A DNA stretch of 64,000 nucleotides, from assembly GCA_027482245.1 (NCBI GenBank), contig JAIXWG010000064.1:62001-126000 (forward strand), in the 5' to 3' direction. Below are positions 16,637 to 26,168 of this stretch, one piece after another (position 1 is the first letter of the stretch; every line of letters begins with the position of its first letter). The DNA is from Acetobacteraceae bacterium (lineage in GTDB: Bacteria > Pseudomonadota > Alphaproteobacteria > Acetobacterales > Acetobacteraceae). Under the pieces are notes generated by a model. The model did not search any database. It was not told where the DNA came from and was given only the letters and a program-made list of their open reading frames with translations. The position numbers were made by a program, and so were the translations under genes.

Positions 16637-17866
16637 GTGAACCAGCATGCCCCCTCCCCGCCGCCGATCGCGGCGCCCGGCCTGACGCCCGCCGCGCCCC
16701 CGAAGCCCCGCCCGCCCATCTGGCTGCTGGTCGCCATGATCGCCATCGGGCCCTTCACCATGCAGGTGCTGGTGCCCTCCCTGCCCTCGATGGGCCGGGA
16801 CCTCGGCGCTTCGACCACCGCCGTCCAGCTGACCGTGACGCTGTACCTTCTCTCGGTCGGCGTCGGGCAGCTGATCTACGGCCCGCTGTCCGATCGCTTC
16901 GGGCGGCGGCCGCTGCTGATGGGCGGCCTCGCCCTCTATGCCGTCGCCTCGCTCGGCGCCGCCATGGCGGGGGGGATCGGCGCGCTGGTCGTGGCGCGGG
17001 CCTTCCAGGCCATGGGTGCCTGTGCGGGGGTGGTGCTGGCGCGCGCCGTGATCCGCGACGTCTGGGCGCGGGACGAGGCTGCCTCCGTCCTCGGCTACGT
17101 CACCATGGGCATGACCATCGCGCCGATGCTGGCGCCGCTGCTGGGCAGCTTCCTCGACCAGACGGTGGGCTGGCGCGCCAGCATGTGGGCCTGCCTTCTC
17201 TTCGGCCTGCCGCTGGCCCTGATCAGCTGGAAGCGCCTGCCGGAGACGCTGCCGGCGCCGCAGCCGCTGCCGGGCTTCTTCGCCATCCTCGCGGCCTATC
17301 GCAGCCTCTGGTCCATCCCGGTCTTCCGCGCCTATGCGGCGCTGACGGCCTGCGCCACGGGTGTCTTCTTCGCCTTCCTGGGCGGCGCGCCCTATGTCGT
17401 CGTGCAGGGCATGGGCTACAGCCCGGTGCAGTTCGCCATCGGCTTCGCCGCCATCTCCATCTTCTTCGCCAGCGGCAACTGGCTGGCGGGCGTGCTGTCG
17501 AAGCGCCTCGGCATCCTGAAGATGCTGAGCGTCGGCACGGCGATCACCGTCACGGGCTCCATCGGCGCCGTGGTCGGGCAGCTGGTCTTCCCGCCGCATA
17601 TCCTGGTCTTCTTCGTGCCCATGGCGATGGTCGGCGTCGGCAACGGCATGACGCAGCCCAACGCCATTGCCGGCGCGCTGAGCGCCCGGCCGCAACTCGC
17701 GGGCACGGCCTCCTCCCTCGTCGGCGCCTTGCAGATGGGCTTCGGCGCGCTGATGACCTTCGTGGTGGGGCTGGTCGAATACGGCGCGGGCATCGGCACG
17801 GCGCTGACCATGGCGGCGACGGGGAGTGCCTGCTGGCTGGCGCTGCGGGGCGCGCGGCGGGGGTAG
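16637..17866 (+). CDS. Bcr/CflA family multidrug efflux MFS transporter
   Basis: A 409-residue, 12-TM major facilitator protein of the Bcr/CflA drug:H+ antiporter type. After a Pro-rich cytosolic leader come PFTMQVLVPSLPSMGRDLG and GQLIYGPLSDRFGRRPLLM, the conserved MFS motif A. RAFQAMGACAGVVLARAVIRD is typical of the Bcr subgroup. Such pumps export compounds like bicyclomycin, sulfonamides or metabolites. The start is GTG at 16637, since no in-frame ATG fits. It follows the tandem repeat by about 90 nt. The actual substrate is unknown. Confidence 0.9.
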   Translation: MNQHAPSPPPIAAPGLTPAAPPKPRPPIWLLVAMIAIGPFTMQVLVPSLPSMGRDLGASTTAVQLTVTLYLLSVGVGQLIYGPLSDRFGRRPLLMGGLALYAVASLGAAMAGGIGALVVARAFQAMGACAGVVLARAVIRDVWARDEAASVLGYVTMGMTIAPMLAPLLGSFLDQTVGWRASMWACLLFGLPLALISWKRLPETLPAPQPLPGFFAILAAYRSLWSIPVFRAYAALTACATGVFFAFLGGAPYVVVQGMGYSPVQFAIGFAAISIFFASGNWLAGVLSKRLGILKMLSVGTAITVTGSIGAVVGQLVFPPHILVFFVPMAMVGVGNGMTQPNAIAGALSARPQLAGTASSLVGALQMGFGALMTFVVGLVEYGAGIGTALTMAATGSACWLALRGARRG

Positions 17867-17967
17867 AGCGCCTCACGCAAGCGTTCCCGCCATCGGGCGG
17901 ATTTTCGCCCTTGCGGGCGCGACCAATGCTGCGAACCTTCCCGGCAACGAAACGGGAGGGACTTCGC

Positions 17968-18939
17968 ATGTTCAGGACCGCATGCCGCGGCGTCATCGGC
18001 CTGCTGCTGGCCGCCGGCACCGCCGCGGCGCAGCCCGCCTATCCCACCCGCCCCATCTCCATGGTGGTCGGCTTCGCGCCGGGCGGTCCCGCGGATGTGG
18101 TCGCGCGGCTGATCGCGCCCTCCCTCGGCGCCGATCTCGGCCAGACGGTGGTGGTGGAGAATGCCTCGGGCGCCGGGGGCTCGATCGGCCAGGCGCGCGT
18201 CGCGCAGGCGCGGCCCGATGGCCACACCATCCTGTTCGGCAGCCTGGCCCAGGCCACCATCCCTACCCTCTACCGCCAGCTCAGCTTCGATCCCCTGGCG
18301 TTGGAGGCCGTGGGGCTGGTGAACGAGGTGCCGATGGCGATCATCGCCCGCCCCAACTTCCCCGCCGCCAACCTGGCGGAGATGGTGGCGCTGGTGCGGC
18401 GGGACGGGCGGCGCCTCAACCTCGGCAATGCCGGCGTGGGGTCCACGAGCCATCTCTGCAGCCTGCTGCTGATGGCCTCCATCGGAACCCCGGTGACGCT
18501 GGTGCCCTATCGCGGCAATGCGCTGGTGATGAACGATCTGGTCGGCGGCACGCTCGACATGGGCTGCGACCAGACCACGAACAACGCCGAGCAGATCCGC
18601 GCGGGGTCGATCCGCGCCTATGCCATCAGCACGCCGGAGCGTGCCGCCGCCCTGCCTGGCGTGCCCACCACCGCGGAGGCCGGGCTGCCCGCCATGCGCA
18701 TGTCCGGCTGGAACATGCTGTTCGCGACGGCCAGCACGCCGCGCCCGGTGATCGAACGTCTGAATCGCGCGCTGCATGTCGCGCTGCGGGACGAGACGGT
18801 GATCCGCCGCATGGGCGACCTCGGCAGCGGGCCCGCGAGCGGGGAGCGTACGACGCCGGAGGGGGCGCAGGCCTTCTGGCGGGCGGAGATCGCGCGGTGG
18901 AAGCCGCTGATCGAGGCGGCAGACGGAATGGCCAACTGA
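17968..18939 (+). CDS. Bug/TctC-type periplasmic substrate-binding protein
   Basis: A 323-residue solute-binding protein of the tripartite tricarboxylate transporter (TTT) family. It has a signal peptide (GVIGLLLAAGTAAAQ) and then the hallmark YPTRPISMVVGFAPGGPADVVARL. VVENASGAGGSIGQARVAQA and LVPYRGNALVMNDLVGG are also typical. It should capture a carboxylate in the periplasm. GGGAGGG sits 7 nt before the ATG at 17968. No TctA/TctB membrane genes are adjacent, so this is an orphan receptor, as is common in this family. The ligand cannot be predicted. Confidence 0.92.
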   Translation: MFRTACRGVIGLLLAAGTAAAQPAYPTRPISMVVGFAPGGPADVVARLIAPSLGADLGQTVVVENASGAGGSIGQARVAQARPDGHTILFGSLAQATIPTLYRQLSFDPLALEAVGLVNEVPMAIIARPNFPAANLAEMVALVRRDGRRLNLGNAGVGSTSHLCSLLLMASIGTPVTLVPYRGNALVMNDLVGGTLDMGCDQTTNNAEQIRAGSIRAYAISTPERAAALPGVPTTAEAGLPAMRMSGWNMLFATASTPRPVIERLNRALHVALRDETVIRRMGDLGSGPASGERTTPEGAQAFWRAEIARWKPLIEAADGMAN

Positions 18940-18946
18940 CGACGGT

Positions 18947-19000
18947 CCAGGGCCGGCTCGGCCCTGGCGGATGGGGTTTGGGGAAGGCAGCGCCTTCCCC
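18947..19000. terminator. Paired hairpins between convergent genes
   Basis: CCAGGGCC/GGCCCTGG (18947-18967) and GGGGAAGG/CCTTCCCC (18980-19000) are two perfect 8-bp stems, each with a 5-nt loop. They lie between the convergent binding-protein and aspartoacylase-like genes, so they may end transcription in both directions. There is no U-run, so this is a structural guess. Confidence 0.5.
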
Positions 19001-19005
19001 ACCCG

Positions 19006-19989
19006 CTACCCCTCGAACCGCGCCAGCCTGACCGCCGTATGCCCCCGCATCACGCGCGGGCTCGGCATTACCAGCAGGCAGTCGTCATGGGGCGTGCGGA
19101 TCTCCGCCTCCCCGTCGAGGGCGATCAGCGTGTTGCGGCGGGGGATGACCTCCCCCCCGCGATAGTCGCGCAGGAAGGCGAAGCTGCCGGTCGCGGCGGT
19201 CACGGTCCGCGTCACGCGCGCCACCCGGCCGGGGGCGGGCCAGGAATCGGGGGCGATGGGCGCGCCCTCCTCCGCCATGCCGAGCAGCCGCAGCAGGCGC
19301 GCGGCCGCGACCTCCATCTGTGCCAGGGTCTCCGGCTGCCAATGCGGACCCGCTTCCAGCAGCAGGCCGCGGGCGCCTTCCTGGGCGAAGCGGGGGTGGT
19401 CGATCATGCGCAGCCCCGCCGCGTGGCCGTCATCCCCCACCACCAGCGGCGGCGTGCCGACCAGCCGGCCGAGCGACCGTGCCTCCAGCCCCGTCCCCGC
19501 CAGGAACAGCGGGTCCGACGGCCAGAGCATGGAATGCAGGTCCAGCAGCACATCCGCCTGCCGCACCACCGGCAGCAGCGCCCGCACCCGCTCCAGCTCC
19601 GCGGACCGCCGCCCGCCGGCCAGCGCGCTCGGCGACCAGAGGCGGTTCATGTCCTCATCCACGAAGCGGCTGGCCGTGGGGTCGGCGGGATCGAACAGGT
19701 CGAAGGCGGCGAGGTTGGCGAAGAGGAAGGTCAGGCGCCCGCGCCGCGGCCGCACCCCCTCCCGCAGCCAGCGCGTCGCCAGCAGGGCGCCGGAGATCTC
19801 GTTGCCATGCACCAGCGTGCCGATGAGGAGATGCGGCCCCGGCTCCTGCGCCGCCAGGGTCCAGACCCCGGGGATGCCGGCATTGCCGTCGCGCCAGGGC
19901 GCGATGTCCGGCACGGGCAGGCGCACCGCGAGGTTCGGCAGGTCGATCCGGGGCAGGCCCTGGCTGAGGTCGCCGGTCGCCATGTTCAT
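19006..19989 (-). CDS. Succinylglutamate desuccinylase/aspartoacylase family protein
   Basis: A 327-residue Zn-dependent carboxypeptidase-fold amidohydrolase of the AstE/AspA type, which removes an acyl group from an N-acyl amino acid. The Zn ligands appear as LIGTLVHGNEISGA (HGNE) and LLDLHSM, with the catalytic Glu likely in LLLEAGPHW. A C-terminal beta domain follows (about residues 240-327). Its ATG overlaps the argE stop (ATGA), which pairs two N-acyl amino acid hydrolases in one operon. The substrate could be an N-acyl amino acid or dipeptide taken up for nutrition. It is not a full AST-pathway cluster. Confidence 0.85.
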   Translation of the reverse strand: MNMATGDLSQGLPRIDLPNLAVRLPVPDIAPWRDGNAGIPGVWTLAAQEPGPHLLIGTLVHGNEISGALLATRWLREGVRPRRGRLTFLFANLAAFDLFDPADPTASRFVDEDMNRLWSPSALAGGRRSAELERVRALLPVVRQADVLLDLHSMLWPSDPLFLAGTGLEARSLGRLVGTPPLVVGDDGHAAGLRMIDHPRFAQEGARGLLLEAGPHWQPETLAQMEVAAARLLRLLGMAEEGAPIAPDSWPAPGRVARVTRTVTAATGSFAFLRDYRGGEVIPRRNTLIALDGEAEIRTPHDDCLLVMPSPRVMRGHTAVRLARFEG

Positions 19990-21146
19990 GATGCGAGTCG
20001 ATCACCCAGCCGGTCGATGAAGGCGCAGCAGGCCGCCATCTCGGCCTCCTCGATCCACTCATCGGGCTGGTGGGCCTGCGCCACCTGGCCGGGGCCGCAG
20101 ACGATGCTGTCGATGCCCGCGCGCTGGAACACGCCGGCTTCGGTGCCATAGGGCACCCGCACCGCGCCGCCCCGCGCGCCGCAATCCTGGGCCAGCGGCA
20201 GCAGAGCCGATCCCGCCGGCAATTCGAAGGGGGGCGCGTAGCAGCGCGTGGCGAAGGTGAAGCCGGCATCGGGGGCGGCGGCGCGCAGCCCCGGCAGCAC
20301 CTCCTCCGCCAGCCAGGCCTCCAGCGCGCCGCGCACCAGGCGGCCATCCTCGCCGGGGATGCTGCGGACCTCGAAGACGAATTCCGCGAGGTCCGGGACG
20401 ATGTTGAGGATGGTGCCGGCCTGGAAGGTGCCGGTGTGGATGGTGCTCCAGGGCGGTTCGAAGCCGTCGGCCCGCGCGCCCTCCGCCGCGATCCGCCTTG
20501 CTTCCCGCTTCAGCCAGGCCACGGCTTCCGCCGCCGCTTCCAGCGCGTTGGCGGTGCGGTGGGTCAGGCTGGAATGGCCCGTGCGCCCGGTGACGCGCAC
20601 GTCCCAGGAGGCATAGCCCTTGTGGGCAACGACCGGCGTCATCCCGGTGGGCTCGCCCACCACGCAGAAGGCGGGCGGGGGCGCGGCCTGGCCGAGGCTG
20701 TCCACCAGCAGCGGCGCGCCCGCGAAGGTCGTCTCCTCATCGAAGCTCAGGCACAGATGCACCGGCCGCTTCAGCCCCTTGGCCAGCAGCCCCGGCACGC
20801 TGGCCATGGCGCAGGCCCAGAAGCCCTTCATGTCCACCGATCCGCGCCCGACCAGCCTGCCCTGCTGCTGGCGCAGCGCGAAGGGATCGCCGGTCCAGGC
20901 CTGGCCGGCCACCGGCACGCAATCGCTATGGGCGGAAAGCGCCACGCCCCCCGGCACGGCAGGGCCGAGGATGGCATGCAGCGCGGCCTTGTCCTGCACG
21001 GGGTCGTGGACGAGCCGGCTCTCCACGCCCTGCGCGGCGAGTTCGGCCTGCACGTAGCGCACCAGATCCAGGTTGCTTCGCGCGCTGGTGGTATCGAAGG
21101 CCACCAGCCGTGCCAGAACCTCGACCGCCTGCGGTCCCGCCCCCAT
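19986..21146 (-). CDS. argE: Acetylornithine deacetylase
   Basis: A 386-residue M20-family metallohydrolase that cleaves N2-acetylornithine to ornithine and acetate. Motifs are LSAHSDCVPVAGQAWTGDPF (first Zn ligand), LVGRGSVDMKGF (bridging Asp), LSFDEETTFAGAPLL (catalytic Glu pair), GEPTGMTPVVAHKGY and the dimerisation-domain TGRTGHSS. VVGEPTGM and the terminal PGQVAQAHQPDEWIE are typical of ArgE. The ATG at 21146 is the track start and matches family length. A related M20 enzyme acting on another N-acyl amino acid cannot be excluded, since the paired gene also encodes an N-acyl hydrolase. Confidence 0.88.
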   Translation of the reverse strand: MGAGPQAVEVLARLVAFDTTSARSNLDLVRYVQAELAAQGVESRLVHDPVQDKAALHAILGPAVPGGVALSAHSDCVPVAGQAWTGDPFALRQQQGRLVGRGSVDMKGFWACAMASVPGLLAKGLKRPVHLCLSFDEETTFAGAPLLVDSLGQAAPPPAFCVVGEPTGMTPVVAHKGYASWDVRVTGRTGHSSLTHRTANALEAAAEAVAWLKREARRIAAEGARADGFEPPWSTIHTGTFQAGTILNIVPDLAEFVFEVRSIPGEDGRLVRGALEAWLAEEVLPGLRAAAPDAGFTFATRCYAPPFELPAGSALLPLAQDCGARGGAVRVPYGTEAGVFQRAGIDSIVCGPGQVAQAHQPDEWIEEAEMAACCAFIDRLGDRLAS

Positions 21147-21247
21147 CGCACTCCCCCTTGGGAGTGCAGTCTATACGCCCCTCCCCGGGGGACAATCCGG
21201 CCGCAACGGTTCTGAAATCAAGTCCATCTTCTACCAGGGATTGAGGA

Positions 21248-22000
21248 CTACCGTCCCGCGCGGGCCTCCGCCACCAGCCGCTCCAGCGCCGGCAGCTCGA
21301 TCGCGCCGGGCACCAGCGTGTTGCCGATCACCAGCGCGGGCGTGCCTTCGATGCCGAGGCGCTGGGCGAGCGCCAGGTTGCGCTCGATCCGCGCGCCGAT
21401 GGCGGCATCGTCCATGTCGCGGCGCAGCCTGGCCCAGTCGAGCCCCGCGCGTTCGGCCTGCTGGCGCAGCACGGCCTCGGTCGGTTCCGTCCGCAGCGCC
21501 AGCAGCGCGTCGTAGAAGGGCACGTAGCGGCCCTGCCGCTGCGCCGCGAGCAGGGCGCGGGAGGCGAGGACGCTGTTGGGGCCGAGGATCGGCAGGTCCT
21601 TCAGCACCACGCGGATGTTGGGGTCGCGCCGCAGCAGCGCGTCCATGGCGGGCTGCATCTGCTTGCAGTAGCCGCAGCGGGCATCGAAGAACTCGACGAT
21701 CGTCACGTCGCCGCGCGCATTGCCCTTGCTGGGGTCGGCGGCGTCGCGGAACAGGGCCTCCGCATTGTCGGCGATGGCGGCACGCTGCGCCGCGCTGCGG
21801 TCGCGGCGGTCCGCCTCCTCCAGCCCGGCCAGGGCGTCGCGCAGGATGGTCGGATCCTCCCGCAGCGCCTGGCGGAGGATGCCGAGGATTTCCGCGCGCT
21901 GGGCGGCGCTGAAGCCGGGCGGCGCTTCCTGGGCCGGGGCTCCGCCGGCGAGAAAGCAAAGGCCGGCGGCGAGGAGAAGGCGCAGGGGCGATCGGGTCAT
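21248..22000 (-). CDS. DsbA-family thiol:disulfide oxidoreductase
   Basis: A 250-residue secreted thioredoxin-fold protein. The signal peptide is MTRSPLRLLLAAGLCFLAGG, cut near APAQ. A helical N-terminal extension (residues 30-85) is followed by the active site FFDARCGYCKQMQPAMDALL (CGYC) and the cis-Pro loop GTPALVIGNTLVPG. The N-terminal extension plus CGYC resembles the ScsC/Com1-like group, which may act as a periplasmic disulfide isomerase or oxidase. ATG at 22000 fits the signal peptide. It is on the same strand as the M48 protease upstream, 46 nt away. Confidence 0.9.
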   Translation of the reverse strand: MTRSPLRLLLAAGLCFLAGGAPAQEAPPGFSAAQRAEILGILRQALREDPTILRDALAGLEEADRRDRSAAQRAAIADNAEALFRDAADPSKGNARGDVTIVEFFDARCGYCKQMQPAMDALLRRDPNIRVVLKDLPILGPNSVLASRALLAAQRQGRYVPFYDALLALRTEPTEAVLRQQAERAGLDWARLRRDMDDAAIGARIERNLALAQRLGIEGTPALVIGNTLVPGAIELPALERLVAEARAGR

Positions 22001-22046
22001 GCCTGTCCTTATCGCGGCAGGGGCCCCGCTGTCACCGACGCGCTCC

Positions 22047-23435
22047 CTAGCGACGGCGTGGCAGGTTCTCCGGCTGCGCGGCGTTGCGGAGGTCGGAGGC
22101 CCTGAGGCGCATCGGGCCGGGCGGCAGCGCGGCCTCCGCCCGCGCGGCCAGGATGCGCGCGGCCGCCGGATCGCCGAGCAGCATCGCCTCCTCCGCCAGG
22201 GACAGATCGGCCAGCGGCATCTCCCCCAGCCTTCCATGGGCGACGGCGCGCTGGCGCCACAGGAAGGCGCTGTCGCGTTCCGTCCGCATCGCCGCATCCA
22301 GCTCCGCCAGCGCCAGGCGCAGCTGGGCGGGCTGGCCGAGTTCCATCAGCACCCTCGCATGGCCCAGCCGGACCAGCCCTTCCTCCGGCGCCAGCCGGGC
22401 CGCGGTGGCGTAGGGCGCCAGCGAATCGGCCAGGCGATGGCCCTCGAACAGGATCTGGCCCTTCAGCTCATGCAGCCAGGGATTGGCCGGCTGCTCCGCG
22501 ATCAGCCCCTCCACCATCTCCACCGCCGGCGCGATGCGGCCGGAGCGGAACTGAGCGATGGCGCGGGCATAGCGGGCGGGGGCGCTCGTGTCGGTCTCGG
22601 GGTAGCGGCGCATCGTCAGCAGCGGCGAATCGATGAAGCCGTCCAGCTTGGCCCGCACCATGGCGAAGGCGGCCTCGAGCTCCGGCGGAAAGGGCGCCTG
22701 CGCGAAGCGGGACCGCGCCAGGTGTTCGCGGATGAACTCCAGCCGGTCGCGGGACAAAGGGTGGGTGCGGAAATAGGGGTCCTGCCGGCCGACGGCGAGC
22801 AGTTCCTGGTCCAGCAGCCGCTCCAGCAGCCTTTCCAGCCCGCGGGACGACCAGCCGAGCCGGTCGAGGTAGTTGACCCCCGCCTGGTCCGCCGCCTGTT
22901 CCTGGCTGCGGGTGAAGGCGTAGAACTCCCCCATCGCGCTGGCCTGGCCGCCCAGCATCCCGGCCGCCAGCGCGCCGCTCTGCCCCGTCGCCGCCGCCGC
23001 AGCCCCGCCGAGGAGCATGGCGCCGATGCTGCGGAGCATGGCGTTGCGCATCTCCTCCGGCACCCGGGCCAGGTGGCCGCCCGCGATATGCCCCGTCTCA
23101 TGCGCCAGCACGCCCACCAGTTCCAGGGCGCTGCTGGACTGCTGGATGAGGCCGGTGTGGATGAACAGCCGGTTGCCGGTACTGACGAAGGCGTTTATGG
23201 CGCGGTTCTGGATCAGCGTGGTCCGAACCAGGCCGGGATCCACCCCCGCGGTGCGAAGCAGGGGATGGGACAGGCGCCGGACCAGGTTTTCGGTCTCGGC
23301 GTCCCGGATGGTGACGATGCGTGACGCCGCCGACTGCGCCGAGGCGGATCCAGGGACGACCAGCGCGGCGAGCAGGGCAAGGACCACCAGCATGACGACC
23401 AGCTTCAGGGCGGCAACCATGGCCGGGAAGACCAT
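22047..23435 (-). CDS. M48-family periplasmic metalloprotease with TPR region (BepA-like)
   Basis: A ~462-residue Zn protease like BepA/YfgC, which handles outer-membrane protein quality control. It has an N-terminal signal/anchor (LVVMLVVLALLAALVVPGSASAQ), a pro-region with NAFVSTGNRLFIHTGLI, and the zinc motif VLAHETGHIAGGHLARV (HExxH). QEQAADQAGVNYL supplies the third ligand, and a C-terminal helical, TPR-like part starts near residue 310. Two near starts exist (ATG 23435 and 23420); neither has a strong RBS. It diverges from the GGT-like lipoprotein gene. The very long frames on both strands here are mutual shadows. Confidence 0.9.
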   Translation of the reverse strand: MVFPAMVAALKLVVMLVVLALLAALVVPGSASAQSAASRIVTIRDAETENLVRRLSHPLLRTAGVDPGLVRTTLIQNRAINAFVSTGNRLFIHTGLIQQSSSALELVGVLAHETGHIAGGHLARVPEEMRNAMLRSIGAMLLGGAAAAATGQSGALAAGMLGGQASAMGEFYAFTRSQEQAADQAGVNYLDRLGWSSRGLERLLERLLDQELLAVGRQDPYFRTHPLSRDRLEFIREHLARSRFAQAPFPPELEAAFAMVRAKLDGFIDSPLLTMRRYPETDTSAPARYARAIAQFRSGRIAPAVEMVEGLIAEQPANPWLHELKGQILFEGHRLADSLAPYATAARLAPEEGLVRLGHARVLMELGQPAQLRLALAELDAAMRTERDSAFLWRQRAVAHGRLGEMPLADLSLAEEAMLLGDPAAARILAARAEAALPPGPMRLRASDLRNAAQPENLPRRR

Positions 23436-23472
23436 GGCGGAAGCTGGTCTGGCGGAAACCGGGGGCCTGGCG

Positions 23473-24999
23473 ATGAAGGAACGTCGCGGCATGGCGGGCA
23501 GCCTACCGCGCACGGCCACCGCTTCCCACCCCGCGCGCCCGGCCCTGGCCCTGCTGGCCGGCCTCGCGCTGTCCGGCTGCTCCGCCTTCGCGCCCGACCC
23601 CAATGCGATCCAGCCCGGCCAGCCCGGCTTCGTCCGCGGCTTCCTGGGCGGTGCCGTCGCCGATGACCCGCGCGCCGCGCTGGTGGCGCGCAACACGCTG
23701 TCCGCCGGCGGGTCCGCCGCCGATGCGGCGGTGGCGGCCGGGCTGATGCTCACGGTCACCCAGCCCTCCCGCGCCGCGCTCGGCGGTGGCGGCGCCTGCC
23801 TGCTCTTCGCGCCCCGCCGCGCGGAGGCCGAGGCGATCCTGTTCCTGCCGGGGGCGCGGGACGCGACGCCGCCGGGCGCCGACCGCCCCGCCGCCGTGCC
23901 GATGATGGCCCGCGGCCTCTTCGCGCTGCATGCCCGCGGCGGGTCCCGCCCCTTCGAGGAATTGATCGCCCCCGCCGAACAGGCCGCCCGTTTCGGGGTC
24001 GAGGTGAGCCGCGGCCTGGCGGCCGACCTGGCCGCCGTGGCGGGACCGCTGCTGGCGGACCCCGCGGCCGCCGCCATCTTCGCGGGCCCCGGCGGCCAGC
24101 CGCTGGCGGCAGGTGCCACCATCGTGCAGCCGGACCTCGGCACCACGCTGGCGGCGCTGCGCACCGCGGGCGTGGGCGACCTGCACCAGGGCGCGCTCGC
24201 CCGGCGCGTGGCGGAAGCCTCCATCCCCGCCGGCGGCGGGCTGACGGTGGCGGAGATGCGGGCCGCCGTCCCGAGCATCGCGGCGCCGCTGATCCTGCGG
24301 TCCGGCAATGAGAGCGTGGCCTTCCTGCCGCCGCCGGCCGATGGCGGCCTGGCCGCGGCGGCGGCCTTCACCGCGCTCGGCGCCGGAGCCACGCCGGATG
24401 CGGCGTCGCTGCGCGGCGTCGCCGTGACCCGCGCCTGGCGGGAGCGGGGTGGCGACCCGATGGCGCTGGTGACGGCGGAAGTGCCGGCCGACCAGGGCTG
24501 GCCGGTACTGCCGGCCTCCACCAGCTTGGTGGTGGTGGACCGGGATGGCATGGCGGTGAGCTGCGCCTTCACCATGAACAACCTGTTCGGCACGGGCCGC
24601 GTGGCGCCGACCACCGGCATGCTGCTGGCGGCGGCCCCCAACATCGGTCAGGTCCGGCCCGCGCTGCTGTCCGCCGCCATCGCCTTCAATGCGCCGCTGC
24701 GCAGCTTCCGCGCCGCCACGGCCGGCAGCGGGCAACACGCCGCCCCCATCGCCACCGCCCAGTCGATGGCCGCGGCGCTCCGCTTCAGCCTGCCGCTGGC
24801 CCCGCGCTTCGTCCCGGGCGCGGTGCCCACCCCGGCAGCGGCACAGCCGCAGGCGCCGGACCTCTTCGCCGCCGTACCCAATCCCGGCCGCGGCAACGCG
24901 CTCGCCTGCCCGCGCTACCTGCCGGGCGACCCCACCAGCTGCTTCTCCGAGACCGATCCGCGGGGCACGGGCCTCGCCATCGGCGCCGTGGACCGCTGA
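23473..24999 (+). CDS. Gamma-glutamyltransferase-like lipoprotein with altered nucleophile motif
   Basis: A ~508-residue Ntn-hydrolase-like protein. The N-terminus has a lipobox, LALLAGLALSGCS, so it is probably a lipoprotein. The large-subunit region shows VARNTLSAGGSAADAAVAAGLMLTVTQPS and GGGGACLLF, a good match to GGT. The processing site, normally a T-T-H-x-S-V-V-D segment, reads STSLVVVDRDGMAVSC, followed by NNLFGTGRVAPTTGMLL. The catalytic Thr is thus Ser and the following His/Ser are also changed. Activity may therefore be altered or lost. Starts at 23473 or 23491 both fit. Its stop overlaps the aminotransferase start (TGATG). Confidence 0.82.
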   Translation: MKERRGMAGSLPRTATASHPARPALALLAGLALSGCSAFAPDPNAIQPGQPGFVRGFLGGAVADDPRAALVARNTLSAGGSAADAAVAAGLMLTVTQPSRAALGGGGACLLFAPRRAEAEAILFLPGARDATPPGADRPAAVPMMARGLFALHARGGSRPFEELIAPAEQAARFGVEVSRGLAADLAAVAGPLLADPAAAAIFAGPGGQPLAAGATIVQPDLGTTLAALRTAGVGDLHQGALARRVAEASIPAGGGLTVAEMRAAVPSIAAPLILRSGNESVAFLPPPADGGLAAAAAFTALGAGATPDAASLRGVAVTRAWRERGGDPMALVTAEVPADQGWPVLPASTSLVVVDRDGMAVSCAFTMNNLFGTGRVAPTTGMLLAAAPNIGQVRPALLSAAIAFNAPLRSFRAATAGSGQHAAPIATAQSMAAALRFSLPLAPRFVPGAVPTPAAAQPQAPDLFAAVPNPGRGNALACPRYLPGDPTSCFSETDPRGTGLAIGAVDR

Positions 25000-26168
25000 T
25001 GGCGCTGAAGACCGGGCGGGGCGCGGAAGCGCCCCCCTTCATGGTGATGGACGTGATCGCGGCGGCCAATGCGCGCGCCGCGACGCTGCCGCCCGGTGCG
25101 CCCGGGATCCTCCGCATGGAGGTCGGGCAGCCCGGCAGCGGCGCGCCGCGCGGCGCGGCGGAAGCGGCGATCCGGGCGCTGCAGGCGGGCCACCCGATGG
25201 GCTACACGGAGGCCTTCGGCCTCGCCTCTCTCCGCGCCCGCATCGCCGGCCACTACCGTGACAAGTATGGCGTCACCGTCGCGCCGGGGCGCATCGCGGT
25301 GACGGTCGGGGCGTCGGGCGCCTTTCCGCTGGCCTTCCTCGCCGCCTTCGACGTGGGCGACCACGTCGCCATGGCCGCCCCCTTCTACCCGCCCTATGCC
25401 AATATCCTGACGGCGCTCGGCATGGTGCCGCAGCTGCTGCCCTGCGATGCCTCGACCCGCTTCCAGCCGACGCTCGCGATGCTGGAGAAGCTGGACCCGC
25501 TGCCGGCCGGGCTGATCGTCGCCAGCCCCTGCAACCCCGCCGGCACCATGCTGCCGCCGGCGGAACTGGCGGCCATCGCCCGCTGGTGCCACGCCCATGG
25601 CGTGCGGCTGATCTCCGACGAGATCTATCACGGCCTGTCCTATGGCACGGTCGCGGAGAGCACCGCGGCCGCCTTCAGCGACAGCGCCGTGGTGGTGAAC
25701 AGCTTCTCCAAGTACTTCTCCATGACAGGCTGGCGCATCGGCTGGCTGCTGCTGCCGGAAGATTTGATCCGCCCGGTGGAATGCCTGGCGCAGAACCTGT
25801 TCATCAGCGCGCCCCATGTCGCGCAGGTCGCCGCCGAGGCCGCCTTCGACTGCGTCCCGGAACTGGAAGCCAACAAGGCCGGCTACGCCCGCGCGCGCGC
25901 GGCGCTGCTGGAAGGCCTGCCCAGGGCCGGCTTCGACCGCATCGCGGAGGCCGATGGCGCCTTCTACCTGTGGTGCGATGTCGGGCACCTCACCAATGAC
26001 AGCCTCGATTTCTGCGCCCGGATGCTGGAAGGCGCGGGCATCGCGGCATCCTCCGGCGTGGATTTCGACCGGGAGAGGGGCAGCCGCTTCCTGCGCTTCA
26101 GCTATTGCGGACCGGAAGCCGCGATGGTGCAGGCGCCGGCGCGGCTCAAGGCGTGGCTGGGGCGGTAG
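24999..26168 (+). CDS. PLP-dependent aminotransferase, class I/II
   Basis: A 389-residue fold-type I aminotransferase. Visible are [33 protein letters not shown] for PLP phosphate contact, [19 protein letters not shown] (the Asn stacking region) and [12 protein letters not shown] with its Asp/Tyr. The Schiff-base lysine lies in [18 protein letters not shown]. Substrate is probably an aromatic or aliphatic amino acid, but it is not decided. Translation is coupled to the GGT-like gene by TGATG. The 3' end overlaps the convergent ispE by 23 bp. Confidence 0.9.
   Translation: MALKTGRGAEAPPFMVMDVIAAANARAATLPPGAPGILRMEVGQPGSGAPRGAAEAAIRALQAGHPMGYTEAFGLASLRARIAGHYRDKYGVTVAPGRIAVTVGASGAFPLAFLAAFDVGDHVAMAAPFYPPYANILTALGMVPQLLPCDASTRFQPTLAMLEKLDPLPAGLIVASPCNPAGTMLPPAELAAIARWCHAHGVRLISDEIYHGLSYGTVAESTAAAFSDSAVVVNSFSKYFSMTGWRIGWLLLPEDLIRPVECLAQNLFISAPHVAQVAAEAAFDCVPELEANKAGYARARAALLEGLPRAGFDRIAEADGAFYLWCDVGHLTNDSLDFCARMLEGAGIAASSGVDFDRERGSRFLRFSYCGPEAAMVQAPARLKAWLGR

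Noticed and set aside
16603-17967. N-terminal extension of the 778-codon frame ending at 18939
   Set aside because: It is the Bcr/CflA gene read in another frame; the true binding protein starts at 17968 with an RBS and signal peptide.
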